From positions 1,922,001 to 1,986,000 of the forward strand of contig CBDDIP010000002.1 in the NCBI GenBank assembly GCA_965229005.1: a DNA stretch of 64,000 nt. Direction: 5' to 3'. Source of the stretch: CBDDIP01 sp965229005. GTDB lineage: Bacteria > Actinomycetota > Acidimicrobiia > Acidimicrobiales > Ilumatobacteraceae. Positions 24,844 through 33,621 of this stretch are shown here, piece by piece. Made by a program: the position numbers and the translations under genes. Position 1 is the first letter of the stretch. Each line of letters begins with the position of its first letter. The notes under the pieces were generated by a model that did no database searches, was not told where the DNA came from, and was given only the letters and a program-made list of their open reading frames with translations.

Positions 24844-25620
24844 ATGGCCTCGGCGGGTCAGGACGAACCTTCACCGACGTACCCGATCGGTTCGGTGGAC
24901 AGCGCGCTGCGGCTGCTGCTCATCATCTGCGGCCGCCAGCAGCTTCGTGTCGCCGAGGCGAGCGAGGAACTGGGCGTGGCGCGCTCGACGGCGTACCGAT
25001 TGCTGCAGATGCTGCAGTTCCACGGGTTCGTGCGCCAGGACCAGTCCTCGAAGGCGTACGTCGCCGGGCCCGTCCTGTTCGACATGGGCCTGCAGATCGT
25101 TCGCAACCTCGACATTCGCTCGCACGCGCGGCACTTCCTGGAGGATGCCCAGCAGGCGTCCGAGGAGACCGTCCAGCTCTACGCGCTGCAGCACGACGGT
25201 CTGCTGGCGTGCATCGATGCGGTGGAGAGCCCGCGCCCGGTGCGCGTCGGCGGCAACGTCGGCGCCATGGTCGGCGCGTTCACATCGGCACCGGGGCGCG
25301 CCGTGTTGGCCCTGATGAGCTCGACGCAGGTCGCAGACGTGCAGCGTCGATCGACCAGCAGATCGGCGGGCAGCCGATCGCTCGCCTCGATCGACCGGGA
25401 TCTCAAGGCAGCTCGCGAGCACGGCTACGCGGTGCAGATGGGCGAGGAGGAGACCGGTGTGAGTGCCGTGGCATCGGCCATCGCCGACGGTCGCGGCAAC
25501 GCTGCCTTCGCCGTCATGATCGCCGTGCCGTCGTCGCGGTTCGACGTCGACGCGGCGCGACGTCTGGGTCGGATCGTCCACGACTGCGCATCGAGCATCA
25601 GCGTGGCCCTGCCATGGTGA
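24844..25620 (+). CDS. IclR-family transcriptional regulator 2
   Basis: A 258-residue IclR protein, a close paralogue of regulator 1 at 5177. The HTH (SVDSALRLLLIICGRQQLRV / ASEELGVARSTAYRLLQMLQ) is followed by the effector domain (EETVQLYALQHDGLLACIDAVESPRPVRVGGNVG). The near-identical recognition helix (GVARSTA-RL) suggests both regulators read the same AGAATC palindrome, possibly with different ligands. It lies inside the 11-gene operon, so it is probably autoregulated. The ATG at 24844 is chosen over a GTG at 24832. Confidence 0.9.
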   Translation: MASAGQDEPSPTYPIGSVDSALRLLLIICGRQQLRVAEASEELGVARSTAYRLLQMLQFHGFVRQDQSSKAYVAGPVLFDMGLQIVRNLDIRSHARHFLEDAQQASEETVQLYALQHDGLLACIDAVESPRPVRVGGNVGAMVGAFTSAPGRAVLALMSSTQVADVQRRSTSRSAGSRSLASIDRDLKAAREHGYAVQMGEEETGVSAVASAIADGRGNAAFAVMIAVPSSRFDVDAARRLGRIVHDCASSISVALPW

Positions 25621-27002
25621 CGAAGGCCGACACGATCAGCGTGCTCGACCCTGCGACCGGTTGCGAGGTGGCGAACGTCGCGTCCTGGACTGCCACCGCT
25701 GCGCTGGCAGCGTGCGACGTCGCCGCGACCGGGCAACGCCGGTGGGCTGCTGCCCCGCCGCGGGCCAGAGCGGAGGCGCTGACGGCAGCGTTCGTGTTGA
25801 TGCAGAGCCGTCGGAGCTCACTGGCCGAGATGATCGTCGCCGAGCACGGCAAACCGCTGGCCGATGCGCTCGCCGAGGTCGACTACGCCGCCGAGTTCGT
25901 ACGGTGGAACGCGGAGGAAGCAGTTCGAATCGACGGTCGCTCCGCGACGGCACCCGGCGGCAGCAGGATCATCGTGCGTCACCCACCGATCGGCGTCGTG
26001 GCGGTGATCACCCCGTGGAACTTTCCGCTGGCCATGATCGCTCGCAAGGTCGCTCCCGCGCTGGCGGCCGGCAACGCGGTGGTCGTGAAGCCGGCAGCCC
26101 AGACGCCGTTGTCAGCGCTCGCGTTCCGGGATGTGCTGGTCGACGCAGGCGTGCCGGCCGATGTGGTCCACGTCCATCCGACATCGAACCCCGGTGCGTG
26201 GCTCGAGGCGGTGACGGGACATGACGCCGTTCGCATGGTGACCTTCACCGGCTCGACAGCAGTCGGGCGCTCGGTGCTCGAGTGCGCCGCGCGGCGTGTG
26301 CTTCGCGCCGCTGTGGAGCTGGGTGGAAACGCCCCGTTCATCGTCTTTGCCGATGCCGACCTCGACGCCGCAGTGTCCGGCGCGCTCATCGCCAAGATGC
26401 GCCACTCGGCGCAGACGTGCACGGCGGCGAACCGGTTCTTCGTCGAGCGGCCGATCGCGACGGAGTTCGCCACCCGCCTCGCCACCGAGATGGGCGCGAT
26501 GCGTGTCGGCGCCGGCTCCAGCGATGACGTCCAGTGCGGACCGCTGATCGACGACGTCGCCGTGCGTCGTGTCGACGCGCTCGTTGCCGATGCCGTCGGC
26601 CGCGGTGCGCGGGTGCTCACCGGCGGACGACCCTGCGGCGGCGCCGGCAGCTTCTACCCGCCGACCGTCCTCGTCGACGTCGCCGCCGGCAGTGCCGTGC
26701 TGACGGACGAGATCTTCGGGCCGGTCGCTCCGGTCGTCGCCTTCGACGACGAGGACGAGGTCGTCGCCGCGGCGAACGAGTCGGAGGCCGGGTTGGCCGG
26801 GTACGTGTACAGCGGCGATCTGCGACGGGCGCTGGCCGTGGCGGAGCGGCTGGAGTGCGGCATGGTCGGGATCAACTGCGGCGTCGTGTCCGAGGTGGCC
26901 GCGCCGTTCGGTGGCATGAAGCAGAGCGGGCTCGGCCGCGAGGGCGGGCCGGACGGCATCCTCGAGTTCTGCGAAACCCAGTACCTCGCGGTCGACTGGT
27001 AG
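25614..27002 (+). CDS. aldehyde dehydrogenase 2 (succinate-semialdehyde DH-like)
   Basis: A 462-residue NAD(P)-dependent aldehyde dehydrogenase with 'IVRHPPIGVVAVITPWNFPLAMIARKVAPALAAGNAVVVKP', Glu in AAVELGGNAPF, Cys in QTCTAANRF, and EIFGPVAPV near the C-terminus. The overall layout resembles succinate/glutarate-semialdehyde dehydrogenases, which act at the end of many catabolic routes. It overlaps the IclR gene by 7 bp and is the last gene of the operon; a stem-loop follows. Confidence 0.85.
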   Translation: MVTKADTISVLDPATGCEVANVASWTATAALAACDVAATGQRRWAAAPPRARAEALTAAFVLMQSRRSSLAEMIVAEHGKPLADALAEVDYAAEFVRWNAEEAVRIDGRSATAPGGSRIIVRHPPIGVVAVITPWNFPLAMIARKVAPALAAGNAVVVKPAAQTPLSALAFRDVLVDAGVPADVVHVHPTSNPGAWLEAVTGHDAVRMVTFTGSTAVGRSVLECAARRVLRAAVELGGNAPFIVFADADLDAAVSGALIAKMRHSAQTCTAANRFFVERPIATEFATRLATEMGAMRVGAGSSDDVQCGPLIDDVAVRRVDALVADAVGRGARVLTGGRPCGGAGSFYPPTVLVDVAAGSAVLTDEIFGPVAPVVAFDDEDEVVAAANESEAGLAGYVYSGDLRRALAVAERLECGMVGINCGVVSEVAAPFGGMKQSGLGREGGPDGILEFCETQYLAVDW

Positions 27003-27025
27003 CCGACCTCAGACGGTGAGGTTGG
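27003..27025. terminator. stem-loop between convergent genes
   Basis: CCGACCTCA (27003-27011) pairs with TGAGGTTGG (27017-27025), with one G-U wobble and a 5-nt loop. It directly follows the aldehyde dehydrogenase stop and overlaps the 3' end of the opposite-strand DUF5990 gene, so it could end both transcripts. Confidence 0.45.
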
Positions 27026-27467
27026 ACGAGGTGAGCGACCAGACGATCGCCGGCGGATCGACTCGGGCGCAGCGCGGGCCGCCGCGACCGTCGGTGAGGT
27101 CCACGGTCGCGGTGAGCACGCCCTTGCCGTCGTCGGCCGCCTTCACGAGCGACGGCTCGATTCGGTCGAGTATCAACTTCGCACGACGGAACATGTGGAA
27201 CGAACGGCCGGGGCCGACGTGGCCCCACGTGAGGTAGAGGAACCGCTCGCCGCGCTTGCCGTGCACTGCGGGGCCGGCGAAGTCGACAGCGCCCTCGTGC
27301 GACTTCACCGTCACGTCGATGTCCCACCGCGCGCGATCTGCGTCGCCGGCGACCAATTGGAACGGGTCGGCGCGCACCTGGACGGCGACGTGCACGTTGG
27401 TCATCGACACGCCGTCGGAGACGAACGTGCGACCCGGCAGGTTGCGACCGATGATCCGAACGCGCAT
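27009..27467 (-). CDS. DUF5990-family protein
   Basis: A 152-residue cytosolic protein beginning 'MRVRIIGRNLPGRTF', with 'VHVAVQVRADPFQLVAGDADRARWDIDV' and 'GPAVHGKRGERFLYLTWG', which I recognise as the DUF5990 pattern of actinobacteria. Function is unknown. A longer in-frame reading to 27722 runs through the L,D-transpeptidase gene, so the ATG at 27467 is used. It starts 6 bp after the transpeptidase stop on the same strand and is probably co-transcribed with it. Confidence 0.65.
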   Translation of the reverse strand: MRVRIIGRNLPGRTFVSDGVSMTNVHVAVQVRADPFQLVAGDADRARWDIDVTVKSHEGAVDFAGPAVHGKRGERFLYLTWGHVGPGRSFHMFRRAKLILDRIEPSLVKAADDGKGVLTATVDLTDGRGGPRCARVDPPAIVWSLTSSNLTV

Positions 27468-27472
27468 GGCGG

Positions 27473-28522
27473 CTACGTCGTCGGCACGGTGGCGTCGGGG
27501 TCGTCTTCGTTGACGCTGGGCTCGCGCTCGCGTGCCGAGTAGTCCTCCGGCTCGCGACCGTCCTGACCCCACACGAAGACCTTGTCGTGGCGCTTGACGA
27601 GCGACGGGAAGTAGTCGGCGATGTGGTTGGGGATGCGGATGCACCCGTGCGACGCCGGCTTCACCGGCACCTTGTCGGCGCCGTGCACGGCGATGCCACC
27701 GTTGAAGTACACCGGGTTCCACATCCCGCCGAGCGGCCCCATGCGCTTGCCTGGGTAGCGCCAGCTGAACTCGAACACGCCGCCCGGTGTGTACGACAGC
27801 GCGGTGACCGCCTTGGTGATCGGCTCGTCGAGTGACTTGCCGTTCTCGTCGACGTCAATGGTCACCGTCTCGTGCCAGCGCTTCGGCTGGCCGTTCTCGT
27901 CGAGCTGCCCCGACGAGATGTGGGTGATCAGGATCGCCTTGTCGTCCTTGAAGACGATCGCCGCCTGCTGTGGCAGGTAGATCTCCATGTGCGTCGTGCC
28001 GACACCGGTCTCACGGCGCGGCTTGAACTCGAGGTCGTCCTGCATCAGCTGCCACATGTCGTCGGTGACGACGCCCTTCAGCTCGTCGTAGCGCTTGCCC
28101 GTGGTCAGCGCCTCGAACGCCCACACCGCCTGGCGTGCCGACGTGTAGAAGCCGCCGTCGATCTTGCCCGGATCGAAGCCGAGCTCCTTCAACCGCGTCT
28201 GCACCATCACGATCTCGTTGCTGGCCATCCCCGGGTTGATGGTCTCGCTGAGGTGCGTCTTCGGAGTCGGCGGTTCGGTGACGACCACGGACGGCACGGT
28301 CTCGGCGACCGTGACCGGGCCCGGCAACGATCCGACGATCGGCGGATCGGTCGCCGAGGGCGGCGAAGACGACGCCGAGCTGTCCCCGTTGCTGCCGCCG
28401 ATCGCAGCGATGCCGGCGGCACCGAGCACGGTGACGACGGCGATCGGACCGAGCCAGCGGCGCGACGGGTGGACGTGGTGGCCGTGGTTGCTCCCGTGCG
28501 TCGACCCCGTCCGTTCGGACAT
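27473..28522 (-). CDS. L,D-transpeptidase with peptidoglycan-binding domain
   Basis: A 349-residue envelope protein. Residues ~22-42 form a signal-anchor (WLGPIAVVTVLGAAGIAAIGG), followed by a low-complexity linker. A PG_binding_1 domain spans ~95-155 (NEIVMVQTRLKELGFDPGKIDGGF). The YkuD domain ends with the catalytic signature SHGCIRIP around residues 288-295. It forms 3-3 peptidoglycan crosslinks or attaches proteins outside the membrane. It is transcribed ahead of the DUF5990 gene. The ATG lies 7 nt after a TAAAGT -10 box. Confidence 0.88.
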   Translation of the reverse strand: MSERTGSTHGSNHGHHVHPSRRWLGPIAVVTVLGAAGIAAIGGSNGDSSASSSPPSATDPPIVGSLPGPVTVAETVPSVVVTEPPTPKTHLSETINPGMASNEIVMVQTRLKELGFDPGKIDGGFYTSARQAVWAFEALTTGKRYDELKGVVTDDMWQLMQDDLEFKPRRETGVGTTHMEIYLPQQAAIVFKDDKAILITHISSGQLDENGQPKRWHETVTIDVDENGKSLDEPITKAVTALSYTPGGVFEFSWRYPGKRMGPLGGMWNPVYFNGGIAVHGADKVPVKPASHGCIRIPNHIADYFPSLVKRHDKVFVWGQDGREPEDYSAREREPSVNEDDPDATVPTT

Positions 28523-28529
28523 CGGATCG

Positions 28530-28535
28530 ACTTTA
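28530..28535 (-). promoter_or_regulatory. -10 box of the L,D-transpeptidase gene, probable leaderless start
   Basis: Read on the minus strand this is TAAAGT, 7 nt before the ATG whose first base is 28522. Confidence 0.45.
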
Positions 28536-28584
28536 CTGTGGCCGCGTCAGCAGAACCTGGTCACACGGGGCGGCGCGACGAGCG

Positions 28585-28983
28585 TCACTCCCGGTCGTGG
28601 TGGCAGACGGCCTCGAGCATCACGCCGAACGGATCGAGCCAGAACGTGGCGAAGTACGGCGGCGGGTACTCGGTGAACTCGCGCGGCGCGTGCAGCACGT
28701 CGTTGCCGGCGGCAACCGCATGCGCGTGCACCGCATGCACGGCCGTTCTCGTCGGCACCATGAAGCCGAGGTGCTGGAGCCCGGTGTGGTGGCGCGAGAA
28801 CGTCGACGACTCCAGCGATGGATAGAAGAACAGGTACGCGCCGCGCTTGCCGCCCGCGGGCATGTAGGCGATCTCGTCGTCGGCGACGATGAACGGCTCG
28901 AAGCCGACCAACGGCATCAGAGCGTCGTAGTACGCCTTCGCCGCGACGAGGTCTGGAACGTTGATGCCGAGATGACCGAGCAT
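28585..28983 (-). CDS. VOC-family (glyoxalase/dioxygenase fold) protein
   Basis: A 132-residue single-domain VOC protein: 'MLGHLGINVPDLVAAKAYYDALMPLVGF' at the N-terminus, 'HTGLQHLGFMV' in the middle and 'FWLDPFGVMLEAVCH' at the end. The expected metal ligands (His4, His67-71 area, Glu near 127) are present. Substrate unknown. It lies between the L,D-transpeptidase and the response regulator, all on the minus strand, with separate spacing. Confidence 0.8.
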   Translation of the reverse strand: MLGHLGINVPDLVAAKAYYDALMPLVGFEPFIVADDEIAYMPAGGKRGAYLFFYPSLESSTFSRHHTGLQHLGFMVPTRTAVHAVHAHAVAAGNDVLHAPREFTEYPPPYFATFWLDPFGVMLEAVCHHDRE

Positions 28984-29010
28984 CGGCCCAGCATCGCGGG
29001 CCGCAACCGG

Positions 29011-29781
29011 TCAGGCGGAGACGAGCTCGCGGCCGCCGTTGGTGTCGTCGGCTTCGTAGCGCAGCAGGTCGTTGCTCAACCGGAAGCCGATGCCGCGCAC
29101 CGTGTGGATGAACCGCAGTTCGGGCGCCAGGCCCTGCAGCTTGCGCCGCAGGTTCGACAGGTGCACGTCGACCACGTGGGTGTCGCCGACCCAGTTCGGG
29201 CCCCACACCTCTTCGAGCAGCTGCACGCGTGCGCACACCTCGGCGGGGCGACGGCAGAGCTGTTCGAACAGGGCGAACTCGATGCGCGTGACCGGGACGT
29301 CCAGATCGTGAACGCGAATCTCCTTGCGACCGACGTCGACGGTCAACGGACCGATGGCGATGATCGATGCCTGCAACGGATCCCAACGAGCGTGCAGCGT
29401 TCGCGGCCGGCGCAGCAGCGCCTGGCAACGAGCCGACAGCTCCTCGGGGCTGACGGGCACGGAGACGACGTCGTCGGCTCCGGCTCGCAGGGCGCGGATG
29501 CGCATGTTCTCGGCATCGGGGGGTGCAATGCCGACCACGTACGCATCCGTCATCTCGCGGATGGTGTCGAACAGGTTGCCGCCTTCAGGGCTGGGCAACT
29601 CGAGGTCCACCATCACCACATCGGGGGAGAACGACTTCGCCAACGTGAGGGCGGCCGACTCTTCGGTCGTCGCGCTCACCGAGAACCCACGAGCCCGCAG
29701 TGCCGTGGAGGCGACTCGGCGAAGCAGTGCGTCGCCCACCGCGAGGAGCACTCGTGGCGCAAGTTGTGCGTCGGGTTCCAT
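29011..29781 (-). CDS. OmpR-like response regulator with degenerate receiver
   Basis: A 256-residue protein with an N-terminal receiver (residues ~10-125) and a C-terminal winged helix (~140-240: 'EFALFEQLCRRPAEVCARVQLLEEVWG', 'VVDVHLSNLRRKLQ', 'FIHTVRGIGFRL'). The phospho-acceptor Asp is kept (VVMVDLELPSPEGG). However, the acidic pair near the N-terminus is reduced to GD (LLAVGDALL), and the conserved Lys of the KP motif is replaced (VVSVPVSPEEL). No histidine kinase is adjacent. It may work without canonical phosphorylation. Confidence 0.8.
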   Translation of the reverse strand: MEPDAQLAPRVLLAVGDALLRRVASTALRARGFSVSATTEESAALTLAKSFSPDVVMVDLELPSPEGGNLFDTIREMTDAYVVGIAPPDAENMRIRALRAGADDVVSVPVSPEELSARCQALLRRPRTLHARWDPLQASIIAIGPLTVDVGRKEIRVHDLDVPVTRIEFALFEQLCRRPAEVCARVQLLEEVWGPNWVGDTHVVDVHLSNLRRKLQGLAPELRFIHTVRGIGFRLSNDLLRYEADDTNGGRELVSA

Positions 29782-29947
29782 GTGGTCTCGTTCGTTCCCG
29801 CTTGCTCGAATGGAAGTGTCAGTGCGATGGTCTGCTACCGGCTCACCGACGCAATGGGTATCGGCAGCAGGTCCGCTCGGCTGTAGGCCGATTTGTGGAA
29901 ATCGTCATGACGGGCGCGTTCTCCGACGTCCGAGGGGGTGCGGCCCC

Positions 29948-29953
29948 TACGAT
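29948..29953 (+). promoter_or_regulatory. -10 box, probable leaderless start
   Basis: TACGAT lies 8 nt before the ATG at 29962. The rest of the ~180-bp gap back to 29781 holds no gene that I can support. Confidence 0.45.
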
Positions 29954-29961
29954 CCGTGGCC

Positions 29962-30984
29962 ATGTCTGATCAGAACGTCACCGTCAGCGCCGCGGTTCGT
30001 GCGCAGGTAGCGGCTCGACGTCCTGTCGATGCGCGTGAGCGTTCGTCGATTGCTTCCTTCCTCACGTCGTTCGATGCGTTGGAGCGTCCGTTCAGTGAAC
30101 ATGCGGGCCCGATTCACGTGACGGCCTCCGCGATCGTCGTTGCCGAAAACCCCGCTGCGGGTGAGTCCCGCGCCTCGCGCTTCGGTGTGGTCCTGCACGA
30201 GCACAAGCGGATGAAGAAGTGGCTGCAGCCGGGCGGTCACATCGACGAGGGCGAGCTGCCCTGGGATGCCGCCGTGCGCGAAACGATCGAGGAGACGGGA
30301 CTGCCCGCGCAGGCGTTCACCGAGCCGCCGGTGCTCGTCCACGTCGACGTGCATGGCGGCCCGCGCAAGCACACGCACCTCGACCTGCGCTACGTGATCG
30401 CCGTCCCGCCGGTGGAGCCGGCACCCCCGCCGGGTGAGAGCCAGAACGTGCGGTGGTTCTCGTGGCGTGCCGCCATCGACATCGCCGAGCCTGGCCTCGA
30501 AGGGATCCTGCGCGCGCTCCAGCCCGGTCAGCCGGTGCTGCGCGAGGCACGCTCGAGCGACGCATCCGGGTGCGCCGCGGTGCACCTGCGTTCGCGTGCG
30601 TTCGCGCTGCCGGATCTGCCCGAGCTGCACGACGCGTCCGACGTCCGGCGGTGGATGGGCGACGAGGTGATCGGCCATGCCGACGTCCACGTGGCCGACC
30701 TCGGCGGGATCATCGTCGGCCACCTCGCGCTGACGAGCGAGCGCGACGGCGGCTGGGTCGATCACCTGTACATCGATCCGGCGTGGATCGGTCGTGGGCT
30801 CGGCGACAAGTTCATGGCCATCGCCAAGCAACGCCGACCGGACGGCCTGCAGCTCTGGACGTTCCAGTCCAACGAACCGGCGCAACGCTTCTACGAGCGC
30901 CACGGCTTCATCGCCGTCGAGCGCACCGACGGCGCCGGCAACGAGGAGCACGCTCCCGACGTCCGCTACCGCTGGACGCCGTGA
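29962..30984 (+). CDS. NUDIX hydrolase-GNAT acetyltransferase fusion
   Basis: A 340-residue two-domain protein. Residues ~50-180 are a NUDIX hydrolase with the complete box from GGHIDEGELPWDAAVRE to TIEETGL. Residues ~200-335 are a GNAT acetyltransferase (VDHLYIDPAWIGRGLGDKFM, then 'SNEPAQRFYERHGF'). NUDIX enzymes cleave nucleoside-diphosphate-linked compounds, and GNATs acetylate amines. The fusion suggests processing of one small-molecule class, but no substrate can be named. The ATG at 29962 sits 8 nt after a -10 box. Confidence 0.85.
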   Translation: MSDQNVTVSAAVRAQVAARRPVDARERSSIASFLTSFDALERPFSEHAGPIHVTASAIVVAENPAAGESRASRFGVVLHEHKRMKKWLQPGGHIDEGELPWDAAVRETIEETGLPAQAFTEPPVLVHVDVHGGPRKHTHLDLRYVIAVPPVEPAPPPGESQNVRWFSWRAAIDIAEPGLEGILRALQPGQPVLREARSSDASGCAAVHLRSRAFALPDLPELHDASDVRRWMGDEVIGHADVHVADLGGIIVGHLALTSERDGGWVDHLYIDPAWIGRGLGDKFMAIAKQRRPDGLQLWTFQSNEPAQRFYERHGFIAVERTDGAGNEEHAPDVRYRWTP

Positions 30985-30997
30985 CAACATCCCGCTC

Positions 30998-31918
<921 letters not shown>

Positions 31919-31940
31919 TCCACCGTGGAGGTGGGCGGTG

Positions 31941-32918
31941 TCAGGTGCGGTACTTGTCGGCGGGGACGCTGAGGCTGAACTTGGTGCCTTGATCGTCGAC
32001 GCAATCGGCGGCCCAGCCGGAGTCGTAGTTCACCGGCTCGTCGGACGTGCCGCCGAGCTCGCGCACCTTGGCGACGGCGACGTGGATGTCGTCGACCGTG
32101 AACCACAGCTGCGTGTCGGTGCGCTCCGCGGCCGGGCGAACACCGCCGGGCGGGGCGGAGATGTTCGACACGTGACCCACCGTCGGATCCTCGAACTGCC
32201 AGCCGAGCACGGCACCGAAGAACGCCTGGGCCCTGGCCAGATCCGGCACCGGGATCGTGAAGTAGTACAGGTCGCCGTGGTCGTAGTGCTTCAGCTGATG
32301 ATCGGCCGGGGCCGCGTCGGGAGCGCCGGCGGTGACCACCTCGAAGCCCTCCGCCTTGGCGGCGTCGGAGTACTCGTCGACCGACATCACCTTCGACACT
32401 GCGCTGAACGACCACTGGTGCCCGAACGGGTCACTGACGGTGGCTCGACGATTGCCGTGGAACTGATCGGCCGGCGGGCGCAGACCGGTGGCGCCGAACG
32501 ACAGCGCACGCTCGTAGGCGGCGTCGACGTCGGCGACGTCGTCGAGCTCGATCGTGAACGAGCACGTCGGACCGCCACGCGTCTCGGGCCCGACCACGTC
32601 GTACTCCGGGTACTCGTCGGCGAGGGCGATCTTGCTCGTGCCGATGCGGATCTCGGCGTGACCGATGCGACCGTCGTCGCCGACGATGCGGTGCTCCTCG
32701 ACGGCGCCGAACGCGTCGGCGTAGAACTGCAGCGCGGTGGCGCAGTTGCGCAGGCTCAGGTATGGGACGACGTTCATGGCGCGGATCTCCGGAACAGGTG
32801 GTGGGGTCGGGGTTGCAGCGAGCTCGGCTTCGAGGCGAGCGCGCAGGTCGGTGGTGAACGACGAACGCGGCGGGATCGGCGCGTCGTCGATGCGGAGGGC
32901 CTCGAACGGATCGCTCAT
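31941..32918 (-). CDS. double VOC-domain protein linked to an ECF sigma factor
   Basis: A 325-residue protein. Residues 1-40 (MSDPFEALRIDDAPIPPRSS, then FTTDLRARLEAEL) form a short sigma-associated-type leader. Residues ~50-180 are a PhnB-like VOC domain (VVPYLSLRNCATALQFYADAFGAVEEHRI...SDPFGHQWSFS), and ~215-320 a second VOC domain (YYFTIPVPDLARAQAFFGAVLGWQFEDP). Its start overlaps the sigma-factor stop (ATGA), with GGAGGTG just upstream, so the two are co-translated. The role may be ligand sensing or small-molecule chemistry coupled to the sigma factor (inference). Confidence 0.8.
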   Translation of the reverse strand: MSDPFEALRIDDAPIPPRSSFTTDLRARLEAELAATPTPPPVPEIRAMNVVPYLSLRNCATALQFYADAFGAVEEHRIVGDDGRIGHAEIRIGTSKIALADEYPEYDVVGPETRGGPTCSFTIELDDVADVDAAYERALSFGATGLRPPADQFHGNRRATVSDPFGHQWSFSAVSKVMSVDEYSDAAKAEGFEVVTAGAPDAAPADHQLKHYDHGDLYYFTIPVPDLARAQAFFGAVLGWQFEDPTVGHVSNISAPPGGVRPAAERTDTQLWFTVDDIHVAVAKVRELGGTSDEPVNYDSGWAADCVDDQGTKFSLSVPADKYRT

Positions 32919-33445
32919 CGGGCACCTCCGAACTCGGTGTTGTCGGCTTCCTGCACGAGCGTGTCGTGCACGGCGCGGAAGGCGGTCTTGGCACGCATCA
33001 GCAACGACTCGGTGGCGTGCACCGAGCGGTCGAGTGCGTCGGCCACCTCGGGCACGTTCATCCCGTCGAGGTAGCGAAGGGTGAGCACGGCACGGTGCTG
33101 CGGCATCAACATCGACAGCACCTCCCGTGTGCGTTCGACCTCCAACGGGCCCTCGTCCGGCGCGTGCTCGATCGATGCGTTGTCGTCCCACAGCTCTGCC
33201 AGCGCCTCACGTTGCCGACCGGTGCGACGCCAGTGGTCGACCAGCTTGTGGCGAGCGGTGCCGATCAACCAGCCGACGTTGAGGTCGGCGGGTGGACGGT
33301 GGTGCGTGGCGGCGACCGCAGCGAGGAAGGTTTCGGCGGTGAGGTCTTCGGCGACGGCCGTGCTCTCGCACCGGCGCGACAGGTAGCCGAAGACCTGCGG
33401 CAGCGCCAGGTCGTACAGCTCCAGGAAGGCGGTGGGCGAGCTCAC
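32915..33445 (-). CDS. ECF-type RNA polymerase sigma factor
   Basis: A 176-residue sigma-70 family protein. Region 2 is at residues ~8-75 (LYDLALPQVFGYLSRRCESTAVAEDLTAETF... and 'GWLIGTARHKLVDHWRR'), and region 4 at ~110-160 (MPQHRAVLTLRYLDGMNVPEVADALDRSVHATESLLMRAK). No anti-sigma factor is evident; the coupled partner is a double VOC-domain protein. The GTG start at 33445 is the most upstream candidate that does not enter the hairpin at 33513. Confidence 0.85.
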   Translation of the reverse strand: MSSPTAFLELYDLALPQVFGYLSRRCESTAVAEDLTAETFLAAVAATHHRPPADLNVGWLIGTARHKLVDHWRRTGRQREALAELWDDNASIEHAPDEGPLEVERTREVLSMLMPQHRAVLTLRYLDGMNVPEVADALDRSVHATESLLMRAKTAFRAVHDTLVQEADNTEFGGAR

Positions 33446-33512
33446 TGCTCACTCCATCGTTCGGCAACGATCATCTCCGTCGCAGCATCCCAGAATTTCT
33501 CGGTGGCGATGA

Positions 33513-33564
33513 CGAACCGGGTGTTCGTGCTGGGGGCGGGAGACCAGCGCGAACACCCGGTTCG
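33513..33564. terminator. long stem-loop between protease and sigma-factor genes
   Basis: CGAACCGGGTGTTCG (33513-33527) is the exact inverse of CGAACACCCGGTTCG (33550-33564). After one mismatch, GCTGG/CCAGC extends the stem to 21 positions around a 10-nt loop. On the minus strand it lies after the protease stop and before the sigma-factor start, so it may be a strong terminator. The arms also resemble half LexA sites, but the N4 spacing is wrong. Confidence 0.55.
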
Positions 33565-33621
33565 GTTGTCGTCGGGCCGGAGAGGGCCAGGGAGGATGGC
33601 GTCGCTCTCGGCCCGTCGAGC

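Noticed and set aside
4353..27002. integrative element or prophage
   Set aside because: No integrase, transposase, phage gene or attachment-site duplication was found; the short repeat at 4272 is the only boundary hint.
33513..33564. LexA box in the hairpin arms (CGAAC...GTTCG)
   Set aside because: The half-sites are 5 bp apart rather than 4 and are parts of a longer stem, and the neighbouring genes are not typical SOS genes.
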